DNA from: Mesocentrotus franciscanus
Lineage: Eukaryota; Echinodermata; Echinoidea; Camarodonta; Strongylocentrotidae
Direction of reading: 5' to 3'
Assembly (NCBI GenBank): GCA_037976565.1
Contig: CP137666.1
Span: forward strand, 9,046,592 to 9,110,591
DNA: 64,000 bases
Both the position numbers and the translations under genes were made by a program. The number at the start of each line of letters is the position of its first letter. Position 1 is the first letter of the stretch. This document shows positions 48,739 through 60,711 of this stretch, piece by piece. Below the pieces are notes generated by a model that saw nothing but the letters and a program-made list of their open reading frames with translations, was not told the origin of the DNA and searched no databases.

Positions 48739-49413
48739 TGAGTGATTTCAAGTACGGTGTTGAAAGCTGGTGTTGGTGTTGTGAGAACACCAACACCAGC
48801 TACAACACCGAACTTGAAATCATGCTGGTGTTGAGGTTGACCTCGGAAAATATGACGCATTTCCGGCAGTCTGTGTTGAGGGCTGGTGTTGAATGTCGTC
48901 TGCTGAACCGAGTATCGCGGTTGGTGTTGACGATTTACGTGTAATTTTCCCATTCACCAACACCAGCCCCTAGGGATTGGGAAATTCATGATTTCAAGTT
49001 TGGTGTTGGTGGTGGTGTTGCAGTATACCGCAGGTAACTATGCGTGCATCTGTCAAGAATCTCACGATCAAGCCAAGGTAAAATCCATTTTCCCGTCAAA
49101 ACAACTGTAAATCATGGGAGCTATATACGTTTTTCAAGAGAAATGATATTTTCTGTATTCATTTTTAATATGACTTTACATTTGATATTCGATATGATGT
49201 AATTCATTGGAATTTCTGAAAGGATTATGCTTTTATCGCAAGACTTTTCGCCTGTAGAGTGACGTCACTCGGCGTTGAGGCTGGTGTTGAGCTATCGATA
49301 ACGTGATCGGTATCGTCCTTCTAAACTGACCGTCGGTGTTGGAGCTCGGTTTAGCAGCCTTTCCACGCTCTGAACACCAACACCAACACCAACACCGTAC
49401 TTGAAATCACTCA
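48739..49413. mobile_element. 675-bp nested foldback element
   Basis: A 24-bp perfect terminal inverted repeat, starting TGAGTGATTTCAAGTACGGT, lies at 48739-48762 and 49390-49413. Its core motif GATTTCAAGTxxGGTGTTG occurs four times, at about 48744(+), 48821(-), 48990(+) and 49408(-), forming nested inverted pairs. The first pair makes a 36-bp stem with a 5-base loop at 48781-48785. Short GGTGTTG and CAACACC words recur throughout. There is no clear target duplication and no coding capacity. Confidence 0.7.
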
Positions 49414-49864
49414 ATGTTATGTATTATAGATTTGTAAATAAAAAAAATCATGGTTTTATGACTTTGCCAGTTGTGCACTTTGTTTGGATCAATTCGATCT
49501 TTAAAGAATTAACCCTTTGCCTTAGGGAAGTAAATGGTAGAATAGAAGTCGGTAGCCTTTGGGTTAATTGATCCCCAGAGGATATGAGCTTTGACAGCTT
49601 TCTCAGAACTTTTGATGCGTGGCTCATATTCATTAAAAAAAACCTTGCTAAGCCTAGTTGTCTTTAACTATGAACTGTAGCCTATGTACATGTAGTTACT
49701 TGACAACCTGCTTGGTAAGTTTTTATAGATATGGGCCCTGGTTAGTCATGAACTGAGTTGGTCTTATTCATAGTAACTTTTTGAAGCCCATTCAAGAAGC
49801 TGTAGCTGGAGAAGGAGTTTCATGTGATGTAGGCATTTATTCATGTACATGTAATCATTTATAT

Positions 49865-50680
49865 ATTCATTTATCAATTCCTTTATTCATCCATTCATCC
49901 ATCTATCTATACATCCATCCATTCATTCATCTATCCATCCATCCATTCATTCATCTATCCATCCATCTATCCATTCATTCATCTATCCATCCATCCATTC
50001 ATTCATCTATCCATCCATCCATCCATTCATTCATCTGTCTATCCATCCATCCATTCATTCATCTATCCATCCATCCATCCATTCATTCATCTATCCATCC
50101 ATCCATTCATTCATCTATCCATCCATCCATTCATCTATCTATCTATCCATCCATTCATTCATTCATCTATCCATCCATCCATTCATTCATCTATCCATCC
50201 ATCCATCCATTCATTCATCTATCCATCCATCCATCTATCTATCCATCCATCCATTCATTCATCTATCCATCCATCCATCCATTCATTCATCTATCCATCC
50301 ATCCATTCATTCATCTATCCATCCATCCATCCATTCATTCATCTATCCATCCATCCATTCATTCATCTATCCATCCATCCATTCATTCATCTATCCATCC
50401 ATCCATTCATTCATCTATCTATCCATCCATTCATTCATCTATCCATCCATCCTTTCATTCATCTATCCATCCATCCATCCATTCATTCATCTGTCCATAC
50501 ATTCATCCATTTATTAATCCATCCATCTGTACATTTATTCATACAGTCAGTCATATATTCATCAATCTATCCATCTATCTATCTATCCATTCATCTATCA
50601 TTCATTCATCCATCTATCCATCCTTCTATTCATCCATCTGTACATTTATTCATACAATCAGTCATCCATCCACCCATCCA
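49865..50680 (+). repeat. 800-bp (CCAT/TTCAT/CTAT) higher-order array
   Basis: Tetranucleotide-based array with a higher-order unit of about 20-28 bases, built from ATCTAT, 2-4 CCAT and 2-3 TTCAT blocks, repeated some 25 times and decaying at both ends. One frame is open for 308 codons purely because of the repeat. Confidence 0.93.
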
Positions 50681-50734
50681 AATCGTGACATGAAGATTGA
50701 ATGGTAAGTGGTGTTATAAGATGAGACATGTATT

Positions 50735-51236
50735 GATGTCACTATGATGCGAATGCTGATGATGGAGATGATGATTGATGATGGGTGATGATAATCACTG
50801 AAGATGATTCAGGGTACTGCTGATTCATAATGGTTGTGGTAGTGATTGGGTTAATAATTGATGGAACGGGTTTAATGAAAAAAGATGGATATGATTGAGG
50901 TGGGTAATGATGGTGGTCTCGATGATTGATATAAGTGATGAGGAGGAGGATGATGATGAGGATGATGATGATGACGATGACGAAAATGATGGTATGGTTT
51001 GTAATAATAATGGTGACTATAATCATGATGTTTGTGATGACGGTGATGATGATGATGATAATGATTGACGAAGTAAAGATGATGATAGCGATTAAATGGT
51101 TAGGAGGATAATGACAATTACAGATGATTGATATACTGAGGACCTACGGTGATGCATTGAGAGACAGTGGTCATGACTCATGATTATGGTGATTGTGAAT
51201 TTGTGATGCAGATGATGATGATGATGATGGTGGTGG
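50735..51236 (+). repeat. degenerate (GAT/ATG)n region
   Basis: Loosely repeated GATGAT and ATGATT words over about 500 bases, ending in a purer ATG run at 51209-51228. Directly abuts the family A MITE. Confidence 0.75.
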
Positions 51237-51259
51237 GGATCACTTAAATCATGCTAATA

Positions 51260-51559
51260 TACCATTTTCGTAATGTAATCATATTTAATGCACACATCTT
51301 TATTGAGTGCCTCGTTACAAATTATTTCATTCACCTGTTACGAATAACTGTATTTCTATAGTCAAAATGCAAATTGCATAAATTAATTGTTGCTAGGTAG
51401 GACAAACATGGCTTGCCCTACCCAACAACACGGAATGTATGCAATTCGCTTTCTGACTATTGAAATACAATTATTCATAACACTGAACGAAATAATTTAT
51501 AACGAGGCACGCAACAAAGATTTGTGCATTATATTCAATTACATTATACGAAAATGGCA
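51260..51559. mobile_element. foldback MITE, family A copy 2
   Basis: 300 bp with the same layout and much the same sequence as 6368-6681: ends TACCATTTTCG.. and ..CGAAAATGGCA, flanked by TA (51258-51259, 51560-51561), internal TTACAAATTATTTCATTCAC in both. The arms have diverged from each other more than in copy 1. Confidence 0.85.
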
Positions 51560-52337
51560 TATTGTGTCGTTCACGTAGATGAGTGTGGCAAGGTGATGAA
51601 AAAGATAACTCAATAAAGTTCATACCTACTGTCCATTAACATTGATATCATTCATGAACGGAATGTAGACAAAAACAATGCTTGGGGCAATGAAGAAAAC
51701 ATTCAATGTAAAATCATGTAGTCTGGTACCACCTGTTACTGTATGTGATAGATTGATGACAAGAAGGCTTTAAAGATAAAAAGAACCTCCCCCTCCCAAT
51801 ATACATAATGATAAATAGATCGAATTTTTGGCGTATATCGGCATAATGTGCACGAGTGACACTGTATGCTTTATACATACGTGTAGTGTTTTTGAAATCG
51901 GAGTAAAAGAAAAAGAAGAAGGAAACAACCAACAATTTGCCTCCTCATACTTCCATGTACATTCATGCCGATATAAGTCAAAATACGATCTATTTCATAG
52001 GATGTATATTGGAAAAACAAAACAAATAAATACAAAACTCCTTCTTGTCATCATTCTTATTGCATAAACTAATAGGATGAAATTAAGCGGCAGACCTTGG
52101 ATGCATAATTTGAAAATGAAATAGATCTTCATTTGTTGTTTGTCCTGATCCATATAGAAAGCTATAATAATCATGATGACCTCTCCAAGAATATTGAAAG
52201 AATAGAGGGAGAAATTTAATGTAGTATTGGTCCTTCTCGCTGTTTCTTAGGGAGTGTTATCTCGAGGTTGTCATGGTACAGGCGAATACGAGTTGACCTA
52301 GAAACAGACACGTGTCTACTTCTCTAAATCATTTATA

Positions 52338-52370
52338 GTGTCAGACTTGCATGCTTGATGAAGGAGAAAA

Positions 52371-52411
<41 letters not shown>

Positions 52412-52412
52412 A

Positions 52413-52458
<46 letters not shown>

Positions 52459-52459
52459 A

Positions 52460-52491
<32 letters not shown>

Positions 52492-52505
52492 TGGGAGAGA
52501 AGAGA
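52338..52505 (+). repeat. (GA)n block with shared flank
   Basis: The flank AGTGTCAGACTTGCATGCTT at 52338 matches 19409, then GA/GAAA repeats run to 52505. Confidence 0.85.
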
Positions 52506-52687
52506 GATTCAGAAAATGGAGTGAAAAAATAAATTGAGGTTACCAGTTAGTGTTACGCTTTTTGGTCGTTTACAATCATGTTTTAAGACAACAGTAGGAG
52601 TTGATGTTTTAGTTTAAAAATTACTAAAAGTAGATTTTTAAAATCAGTTTTGCTTTCAATTAAATAATGATAATATGTATTACGTTG

Positions 52688-52691
52688 TTGT

Positions 52692-52743
<52 letters not shown>

Positions 52744-52830
52744 GATGAAGTTGATGAAGATGAAGATGAAGATGATAATGGTGATGATGTGATGGTGATG
52801 ATGATGTTGATGATATTAAAAGTAGTAGTG
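52688..52830 (+). repeat. (GAT)n microsatellite
   Basis: About 18 pure GAT units, then GAA/GAT/GTA mixtures. Confidence 0.93.
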
Positions 52831-52904
52831 GTGGTAGTGGGGATATCAGTGGTTATATTACTCAATTTAGGGATAATAATATTGGGAACGATCAAGGTTT
52901 AAAT

Positions 52905-54115
52905 GTGCATTTCACTTTCATCTCTGATATGAATCAAAGGGATTAAACAGGTAAGATAGAGGGTAGGAAAACGAAAACGAGAGAGATGCCCTATGGAGAG
53001 CGAGAGTGAACAGAAATAAGAGAGCATGCAAGAATTGAACGTCAGGAAATTGAAATGTATAAATAAATAGAATTGTGCAAAATATTTCGACTTATCAGGG
53101 TACGTGGCAGAAGGGTGATGTAAAGAGAAGAGGCGAAAAGAGAATGTTGGCGTTCGATAAAAAAACAGTTTTTTTGTAGCTCACGGTTCAATACATTTTG
53201 TCAATAGGCATAGGCTAGGCCACGTGAATATATTACCCCCCAAAAAGAGAACAATAGAATAGGGACCGACACAATATTGGGGTAGGTGCACAATTACATT
53301 ACGTGCACCCACCGGTGTAATAATTTTCGTGAACGCCTCCTTGTGAACAACATGGCAGCCCCCATGAAATCACTTCCATAACGCATTCTACTAGACAAGT
53401 CGCCATATAAGATTACGACACGACTGACACGTTTAATATCAGTGCCACGACGATGGCGCCTGAAATAGTAGTATATATCTCTATGGGTGCTCTGCAGATA
53501 ACGGTAGGATACCATATCTTACACGCATAATGTTCAATACAAATGCAGAATTCGAGATATTGGATATTACTGTTTGATTGATTGTGTATACTGTTTTGAC
53601 AGCGGAACAGACAGGCCCGAGTGATGCAAAACATCATGATGTGTACCTGTTTGTCATGTTGCTGCGGCACAAAAATATTTAACCGGGGATTTAACAGACT
53701 ATGTTATTTAATTAATTACTTTGTGTAGGTGTAGAGCTAATTTGATTCCTGGGCCCCCATATAACAACAGAAATAAAGGAACACTAACGAGTAACGAGCT
53801 GTGGTAGCCCCACTGTAAATTGGCCACAAACATACGTGCAAGAACCGCAGTCATTATGAAATATCTACAAACACGTTCAACACTCTCGTGGGGATTGCGT
53901 CTATTGGTTTTTCTTCATCCGTTATAACTATAACATCGATTACATCAGGGCTTCCAAACTATTAAAACCGATCTGGCGTTTGATTGCGTTTACCTCAAAA
54001 TGCCATTATTGGTGAATGCCCTTTCCTTCTGTGATGAGGCAACTGCACATTCAATGTACTTAGCAAACATTATATCATATATTTCTAATGACGTTTATTT
54101 CATTAACTCGTTCGT
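52905..54115. other. intergenic stretch, no exon seen
   Basis: Mixed-composition unique DNA. A CACGTG E-box lies near 53222 in GCCACGTGAA. No protein-like frame is recognised. Confidence 0.5.
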
Positions 54116-54223
54116 TTCCTCTTTAATGGATTCTGTTTAAGAGTCCCCTCTCCCATCAATCTGCTTGGATCTGGTCTTTTTTTGTAAGGAATTAAAAAAA
54201 AATAAGAATAAGAATTTAATAAT

Positions 54224-54269
54224 AATGATGATGATGATGATGATGATGATAATGATGATGATGAGAATG

Positions 54270-54353
<84 letters not shown>
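54224..54353 (+). repeat. (GAT)n then (AAT)n microsatellite
   Basis: GAT units to about 54263 followed by about 28 AAT units. Confidence 0.94.
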
Positions 54354-54354
<1 letters not shown>

Positions 54355-54373
54355 TAAAACAACCTCGAGCAAG

Positions 54374-54531
54374 GATGCGGGATGGCTTAGTGGTATAGCA
54401 GATGTCTCTTAATCAGAAGGTTGTGGGTTCAAAACCAATTCGATGTCCTACAACCCAGTCCCCAATAACCAGGTCCTTGAGGAAAGGACTGAGAGCTGTA
54501 AACCCACTGGTTCAGTGGGGTTATAGATGTT
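54374..54531 (+). mobile_element. tRNA-derived SINE next to (AAT)n
   Basis: GGATGGCTTAGTGGTATAGC gives an A-box-like start and GGTTCAAAACC at 54426-54436 a B box, followed by a body ending GTGGGGTTATAGATGTTTAT-like sequence. It directly follows the (GAT)n/(AAT)n run at 54224-54353, which may be the tail of another copy. Confidence 0.7.
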
Positions 54532-54568
54532 TATATATTATATATATTTAAAATAATTATTATCATAA

Positions 54569-54680
54569 TTTTTTGGGGGGAGGGGGAGGGGGGCGGGGGG
54601 TGCTTGAACCCCAACTTTTCACAAGGCACATATAGAAAACACATGCAAAATCCCTAGCCCCCCCCCCCAAGCCACCCCCA
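54569..54680. repeat. G-run cluster followed by C-run cluster
   Basis: Five G-runs of 5-6 bases at 54574-54601, with a C13 run and CCACCCCC at 54658-54678. The G block fits a G-quadruplex pattern and could also pair with the C block. Confidence 0.6.
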
Positions 54681-54859
54681 ATTATTCTTCTAGAACATCT
54701 CCTGCACTGGTTGTATATCTCCAAGCATTATACTTCCTTTCGTAGCTGTCATTGAGAATAAAAAAGCAATCAACAAGAACAAAATTGTTATAATCAATAA
54801 TGATTAATAAACATTCATGTAATATAAAGCCACTTGACTTTATTTTTATCTGCCCACAG

Positions 54860-55043
54860 ATTAACACTTAACTGGACTGTGGTAGGTAATTTGAGAGAAC
54901 AGAAACCAGGATGGGGGATACACTGGACACCAAACCCCAAGCACATCTCCTAGAATGGGCTGAAGAACCGGCTGTCATATTCATTAAACCAGATCATGAC
55001 CAATCTGTGGCTGATAGTGACATTGGAGGCTCAGTGAGAATAG
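54860..55043 (+). CDS. candidate exon with start codon, unidentified gene
   Basis: A good acceptor (pyrimidine-rich TTTATCTGCCCACAG) is followed by about 50 bases with an in-frame TAA, then ATG at 54911. The frame stays open for 44 codons to a GTGAGC donor at 55044: MGDTLDTKPQAHLLEWAEEP, then AVIFIKPDHDQSVADSDIGG and SVRI, ending one base into a codon. Composition is balanced and non-repetitive, unlike the microsatellite frames around it. I do not recognise the protein. The continuing exon is not evident in the window. Coding 54911-55043 is inferred from splice signals and composition only. Confidence 0.45.
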
Positions 55044-55959
55044 GTGAGCTTTAATACATCCAGTAAAACCTGTATATAAAGACCACTAGAGGGAGACATT
55101 TAAATAATTGCTTTAAATAATACTTTACATTATCTTGCTTTAAATAATACTTTAAAATATTGTTATTGAAGGTCGTATATAGCATGGATATGATAGCTGG
55201 CAAAGATGTACGTTCTTCACAGAAAATTTAATGGACAAAGCGTAAGTGGTTCTGAAAACCATTCTGAGATCGAGGCAGTTGTCATGGTTACACTAACCAG
55301 AAATGGAAGGATGTTTTAAATATATATATTTTTTTTGTTCAGTAGGACGTAACATTGAACACCTCTATAATTGCTTCCGGAAAATGCATTCTTACCTTTG
55401 CCAACGGGTGTAATGGATGCTGGAACACAATATCAAAATTTCTTTTCGTTGATACAAAGTTTTTATCAAAAAGCATCATAGGTGCTATTCGGAAAGGGGA
55501 AGGTTATGTTAGACCACATCTAAAGTGAAAATTAAGTCGGTGTTTTATTTTGCTTCCAAATGGCAAATCTCTTCAACAGAAATACCGTGCACATATCCAT
55601 ATGGTTTCCAAGTGTAACTTCTTTTCTCTGGAGGCCTAATGACACATTTATATATTTTTTATTCTGCTAAGTTGATATACATAAAAGAAAGTGTCAGAAC
55701 TGGTCGTTTAATGGCACAGGTTGATCTGTGTAGACTCGGCATTGAAAATAATGGAAATTACTGTTTTTAATGAATAACTAATTAGAATATCAATCAGTTA
55801 TTGATAGACAAGAACGACAGCAATGAATTATGAGTAATGGTTCAGATCGTATATTGATTAATAACAAGCAAAATATCTCAATGATTATTCGAACGCGATG
55901 AAGGGGATTGGGAGAGGGTTGAGATGTAAAAGCAATGTTTGACACGCAATATGAATCTC

Positions 55960-56060
55960 AACATTAAGGGCGGGGTGGAACAAGGGCGAGGGACGCCTTA
56001 GCATCGAGGAGGGGGTGGGGGTCACGTGGCCATAAATGCCCCTGGATACGCCACTGAATA
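55960..56060. mobile_element. possible DNA element fragment (GGGGGTGGGGGT..CCCCTGGATACGCCACTG)
   Basis: A G-rich stretch ending CCCCTGGATACGCCACTG resembles the complement of the CCAGGCGCGGATCC-type end at 63359. Only one end is visible. Confidence 0.3.
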
Positions 56061-56884
56061 AGTAGAAGTAGATTCATTCGGGCAAATTAACTGTCAATAA
56101 ATACTGATCTCAAGCATTATTTATGCTCTTTATTTCGACGATTGTTCTATAAAGAAACTTAGAGGTAAGTAACATCTGAGTTAATAACCGCACTGTTTCC
56201 TTTTTGTATCCAATTCATTAAATCTAAAAGCCCGATTTGCAATTTTAAAGTAGAGATTGATGGAGGATTTAGTTTTAGCATCATCCAATTTCGCACTTGT
56301 TTTGGCAGCTCCCGCGGTCTTGAAAATGTCATGTCTGTCAGTTGTGGGTTTTCATCATATTTGTTTTTGCATGAAATGACACTGCCCCCGAGTGTACTTT
56401 GGGCTCGCTTTTTAACCATATTTTCTAAATCTTTTCCTCTGCCTTTCTCTTCAACAATGGAACGTCTAAATTCATTGAATTTAAATTGATTGAATCAGGT
56501 GACCTTCATTCATAATTTCATCCTATACATATACGAGAAATGAAATCAAAATGATTTTTCCATAGTGAAGTTGTGGCAGATTTTTTAATACATCAGTTTT
56601 GTATATCTTACACCTTCTAGATTGATTAGCATCAAAGGTCATCAAAGTTTCTGAGTACTCTAAATTCCCTGTTTTTTTCCGAATATGATAATTTTTTAAC
56701 GTTAATCACTATTTTCCGACCATGTTTCAATATAATCATTCATTGAATAAATAAATTTTATTTTACCGGCAAGCGAAGTGATAATTAAAAGAAATTTCAC
56801 TTTTTAAATGACATAAACTTTTCATAGAAATGTACGAATCAAGGCATAGCAACTATTACGAATAGAATCGCACCGAATATGAGG

Positions 56885-57472
56885 CAACACGTCGTGCCTG
56901 CATGTGGCCCGTATATTGGTCATCTCAACCTTCGCGGGGGCTGCAGCCCTCTAGGCACCGTCTCGTAAGCCTATGCAATTGGGTCAGGACATCTTGCTCA
57001 ATTTTCTTATCCCTCTTTCCTCATCACTCAGTTATTACACTTTTCCATCGAAATCGTTCGGCATACCTCATTCATAATCTCCTATAAGTTTTTTTCTTCT
57101 TTTTTTTTCTTTTTCTTTCTTAATATTTAGTTGTTGTTTTTTTCTCCCCTAAATCTAGTATTCATTTGTTTTTCTGCTAGATATTTTATTTTTTTAAGAC
57201 AATGAATAAATGGGTAGTAGGCCCTGGTTATTGTTGTTGTTATTTCAAATAATTTTGTAATGTATTCGTTAAGATTATCAATTTAAAAAAGTTATTATAC
57301 TATTACGTAGTTCTGTGTTAACTTTGTGCTGTTTTGTATTAAATGTGATGTTATTTTATGTACCTGTATAATGTAGGGCTTCCTTGGAAAGCAGGCCATT
57401 ACATTTATTTTTTGGCTTGAATGGAACCACCCTACTGAAATAAAACTGAATAAATAAATAAATAAATAATGT
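56885..57472 (+). mobile_element. probable LINE 3' end with (AATA)n tail
   Basis: A moderately GC-rich start near 56890 passes into T-rich sequence, then CTTCCTTGGAAAGCAGGCC and an AATAAAACTG signal, ending in AATA repeats at 57448-57470. CCTTGGAAAGCAGG followed by a short repeat tail is the layout of CR1/L2-type LINE 3' UTRs in marine invertebrates. No reverse transcriptase frame remains. Confidence 0.5.
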
Positions 57473-58990
57473 TGTCCTAAACCTCCAACGTATATTTTAT
57501 TTGATTCTGTAAAATATATAAATATTTTTTTTTGGGGTGGGGTTGGTCTTCCCTAGAACTCAGGATTACCATTAACCCTAAACATCGTAAGGGCAGGAAG
57601 GTTATTTAGAAAATACGAGGTACTTGATTTGAATCGACTTTCCAACTTCTGGCATAGATACTACAAAAATGTATATTTTTAATAAAAACGGTGTTGTAAA
57701 GTTGCGGCGTATCAGGAAATTGATAAACAGGGGGACGAGAAGTACCTGTGGCGAGTGAATGAACGCCATCGCCAGTATGGTCAGGGGATCTTGAATCTTG
57801 ACGTACTCATCTGAGGTATGCGTCCAGTAATATCTTTCTACCATATAATATAACCGGCACTGTACGGTTATTTGTGGTCGGAACTATAATGTTTTTGGTA
57901 TTAAAAAATGCCTCAGACTCGAGGCTCAATAAAATCGTGAAAGTTGTCGTGATAAAAGTACCCAAACATAGATGTATCACAGCGAACGAAAGAGGTGGGG
58001 GGGTTCGGTTGAATTCTGGTCCGGTTATTTGGGATAAGATGTGTTTTTTTGGGGGTGGTCTCTCTAAAGAGCGGATCTCATACTTCAAGTCTTCTGTCGT
58101 ATGCTGAATACGTCACTATTACGTGTAATAACGGTACAACAATAATAGCTACATATACATAGGCCTATCCATCCCACGGGATGTTCAGGTCGCGTACGAA
58201 GTATTATCATTACCTTAACTTTAGCCCAGCTGCCCTAAGGCCTTAAGTACATGAATAGGATGAACTCTAATCGTTTTTTTTCTTCTTAATTTTGAAGTCA
58301 TATGATCCCACATGCGGCGACCATTATTTGTTTGTAATTGAAATGATACATAATATTTTTCGGTTTTGACATTCGTGCTTACATGATTGTAATGAAAACA
58401 AACATGATTAACATGATTATGGAGCTGGGGGCCAATCAATGTTTCTATAGGGTATCGCCAAAAAAATAATCCAGAAAGCCATGATTTTCAGCATGATCAG
58501 AACCTAAATTATTACTCTTCTACCATTATTGTTTATCACGTATGGGATACCATAGATAGTTACGACTGCTGGCGGTATATAAGTTGATGACTATTGATTG
58601 TACGATAATTATGACTATTCTTATTCGTCCTTAATATTATCATGATATCAGCATGTGTATCATGATTGCTACCCTAGTAGTGACTGTAATATTTTTACTG
58701 AAACTTTACTGAACCGGACTGTAAACTAAAACGCTGACAATCGTGTGTTTTTTTGAATTCCTTGATCTTATACGAGAAGCTTTATAAACAGAGCAATTGC
58801 ATCCAGCAGAGAGAAGTAATGGACAATTACGATTCGCGAAATTTCACTCGGAAGAAACAATCAATAGAAACAGGGACGAATTAGGAAAGCATCAAACAGA
58901 GAGAAGATATATAATTCTATTTGAATAATAGTGTTGAATTGGTACTGTGGAAAGTACATGCACCAGAAGGACGTGGTGGGAGAGAGGGGA
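57473..58990. other. intergenic stretch
   Basis: No recognised gene. Contains the weak minus-strand exon candidate at 57746-57810. The frames near 57874-58107 are unrecognised. Confidence 0.5.
57746..57810 (-). CDS. weak candidate 65-bp internal exon
   Basis: On the minus strand, TACCTCAG acceptor, 65 bases encoding EYVKIQDPLTILAMAFIHSP and Q, then GTACTT donor. The residue pattern is protein-like and GC content is higher than the surroundings. The pyrimidine tract before the acceptor is poor and no partner exon was seen. Unidentified; could be chance. Confidence 0.2.
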
Positions 58991-59216
58991 AGGAGGAGGA
59001 GGAGGAGAATACAAAGTATACGAAGAAGAAGAAGAAGAAGAAGAAGAAGAAGAAGAAGAAGAAGAAGAAGAAGAAGAAGAAGAAGAAGAAGAAGAAGAAG
59101 AAGAAAGAAAGAAAAAAGAAGGAGGAGGAGCGGGAGATGAGGGGGGGGAGAAGTAAATGATGGAGATGAAGGAAATAAAGATGAAAAGGGAGGATATCAT
59201 GGAGAAAGAGGGACTT

Positions 59217-59248
<32 letters not shown>

Positions 59249-59390
59249 GAGGAAGTAAGGGTTATTGGGAGAGGGGGTAGATACAAATGGGATGAGGAGT
59301 TAGTGGGAAAAGACGGGAGGGAGAGAGAGAGAGGAAGAGGACGAAAGACGATGAGGGGGATGAGGGGCAAAAAAGAGAAGAATAGAGTTA
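58990..59390 (+). repeat. homopurine tract with (AAG)n and (GA)n
   Basis: About 28 AAG units at 59019-59105, GA at 59217-59250 and GA/GGGA units to 59390. Confidence 0.93.
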
Positions 59391-60602
59391 CATCCAGGCC
59401 TGGTTACATCTCAAATATACCATTGCTAAATTTGTCATGTGACGGGAAGAATTCCCAGCAGGCCTTTTACTTGATGTTCTCTCGCCGTGTCCTGGTTGCT
59501 TATTTCATCCTCAGTCATACTCCGAGAGCCGACCAGGAGATGACGATCCACTTTCTCTCTTTTCCTTTCCCGCGCTTTGGTCGCGCACCTTTTTGTTCTC
59601 CTCCCCACCGCCAGCATCTTCACATCTCTTCACTGAGCGACTGCGCATTCTGAGCTGAGACGCGCCAGATATCGTTTGCACCAATGGAGGCTGTTGAGAA
59701 GTATTAACAGTTCATCATTCCCATTGTTTACGATTTGGGCGCAAAAGGCTTAGGTGAAATATATTTTGAATATTCCTTGAAAGTCTCATTTTTACATGAT
59801 TGACAAGAAGAACATACTTCATGAGAGAAGGAGTTACATGGGATTATTCGTCTGCAATATAGAACTCAGAAGACAAAGTATACAATTTCAAATCGATGTT
59901 GATGTATAGTCAATCAAAGTTGGTGTGTTGGTCAAAAGTCACAGATGCTGGAAGCCTCGGGTATCACTTGCGCAATGTTTAAGAGATTCGATTTCAAAGG
60001 TAAAAGGAGCCTCCTATGAAATTCAGCTTTGGATTCCTCTTTTGATTTTGAAGCGAGTTTCCTAGGATGATACTTGGCAACCATCGCGAACACCATACCC
60101 ATCGCATTCCACAAGCACTTTCCTCATTTCCATTGCTGTATTGTGATGTTTGTTTGGTTCGACCATTGATAGCTCCTATTCTGCGCTACACAGTCACGAC
60201 CATTGGACTTACCACACTCATCTGACCATACCCATAAATCAGATTTGGTTACGTTTTCTATTCCGTGCTCCCTTTCCCCATTTTTTATTCTGCTTTTCAC
60301 TAGAAGTCACAACTCAATTTTGGTGGTGGTGGTAATAGAAATAGGTTTCAATCAAACCTCATCTCAACCCGTCACCAATAATTTAGATCAGTCTACAGCT
60401 GTCGAAGAGGGAACTACCCCGGAACATATTAACTCTTGCGACCCCTTTCCCGCTCTAAAACAGGGCAAAGAGTATGCTCTACACCGAACGGCACGAGTAA
60501 ATCATAGAAAATCATAGAAAATCATAGAAAAGGAATAAATTGCCAAGTGATTTGAGACAATTTTTTACCACCCGTGTAGCTTGACAAACTTCATTTTTCC
60601 AG
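59391..60602. other. intergenic stretch, GC-richer at the left
   Basis: 59400-59680 is balanced in base content with CpG and a CTGCGCATTCTG word, which may mark a promoter, but no transcript can be assigned. A 9-bp unit AAATCATAG repeats about three times at 60500-60528. Confidence 0.4.
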
Positions 60603-60711
60603 AGAAGAAGATTTGGTTGTAAATATTGAGAGATCTGCACCCCTCGACGGTTCCTAACAATGCCTAAGGTTCATCGAGATGGCCCGAACCCACAGGTAGC
60701 CTATCATCTGG
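60603..60711 (+). CDS. candidate exon with start codon, unidentified
   Basis: A TTTTTCCAG acceptor, then ATG at 60660 and 17 codons, MPKVHRDGPNPQVAYHL, up to a perfect GTGAGT donor at 60712, leaving one base (phase 1). The phase is the same as in the candidate exon at 54911-55043 on the same strand. The protein piece is too short to assign. It could be chance. Confidence 0.27.

Noticed and set aside
49781..50707. 308-codon open frame rich in Ile, His, Pro and Ser
   Set aside because: It is the translation of the CCAT/TTCAT array; its repeats are DNA repeats, not a protein domain.
58892..59200. Poly-Lys, poly-Arg, poly-Glu and poly-Ser frames
   Set aside because: Translations of the AAG repeat in different frames.
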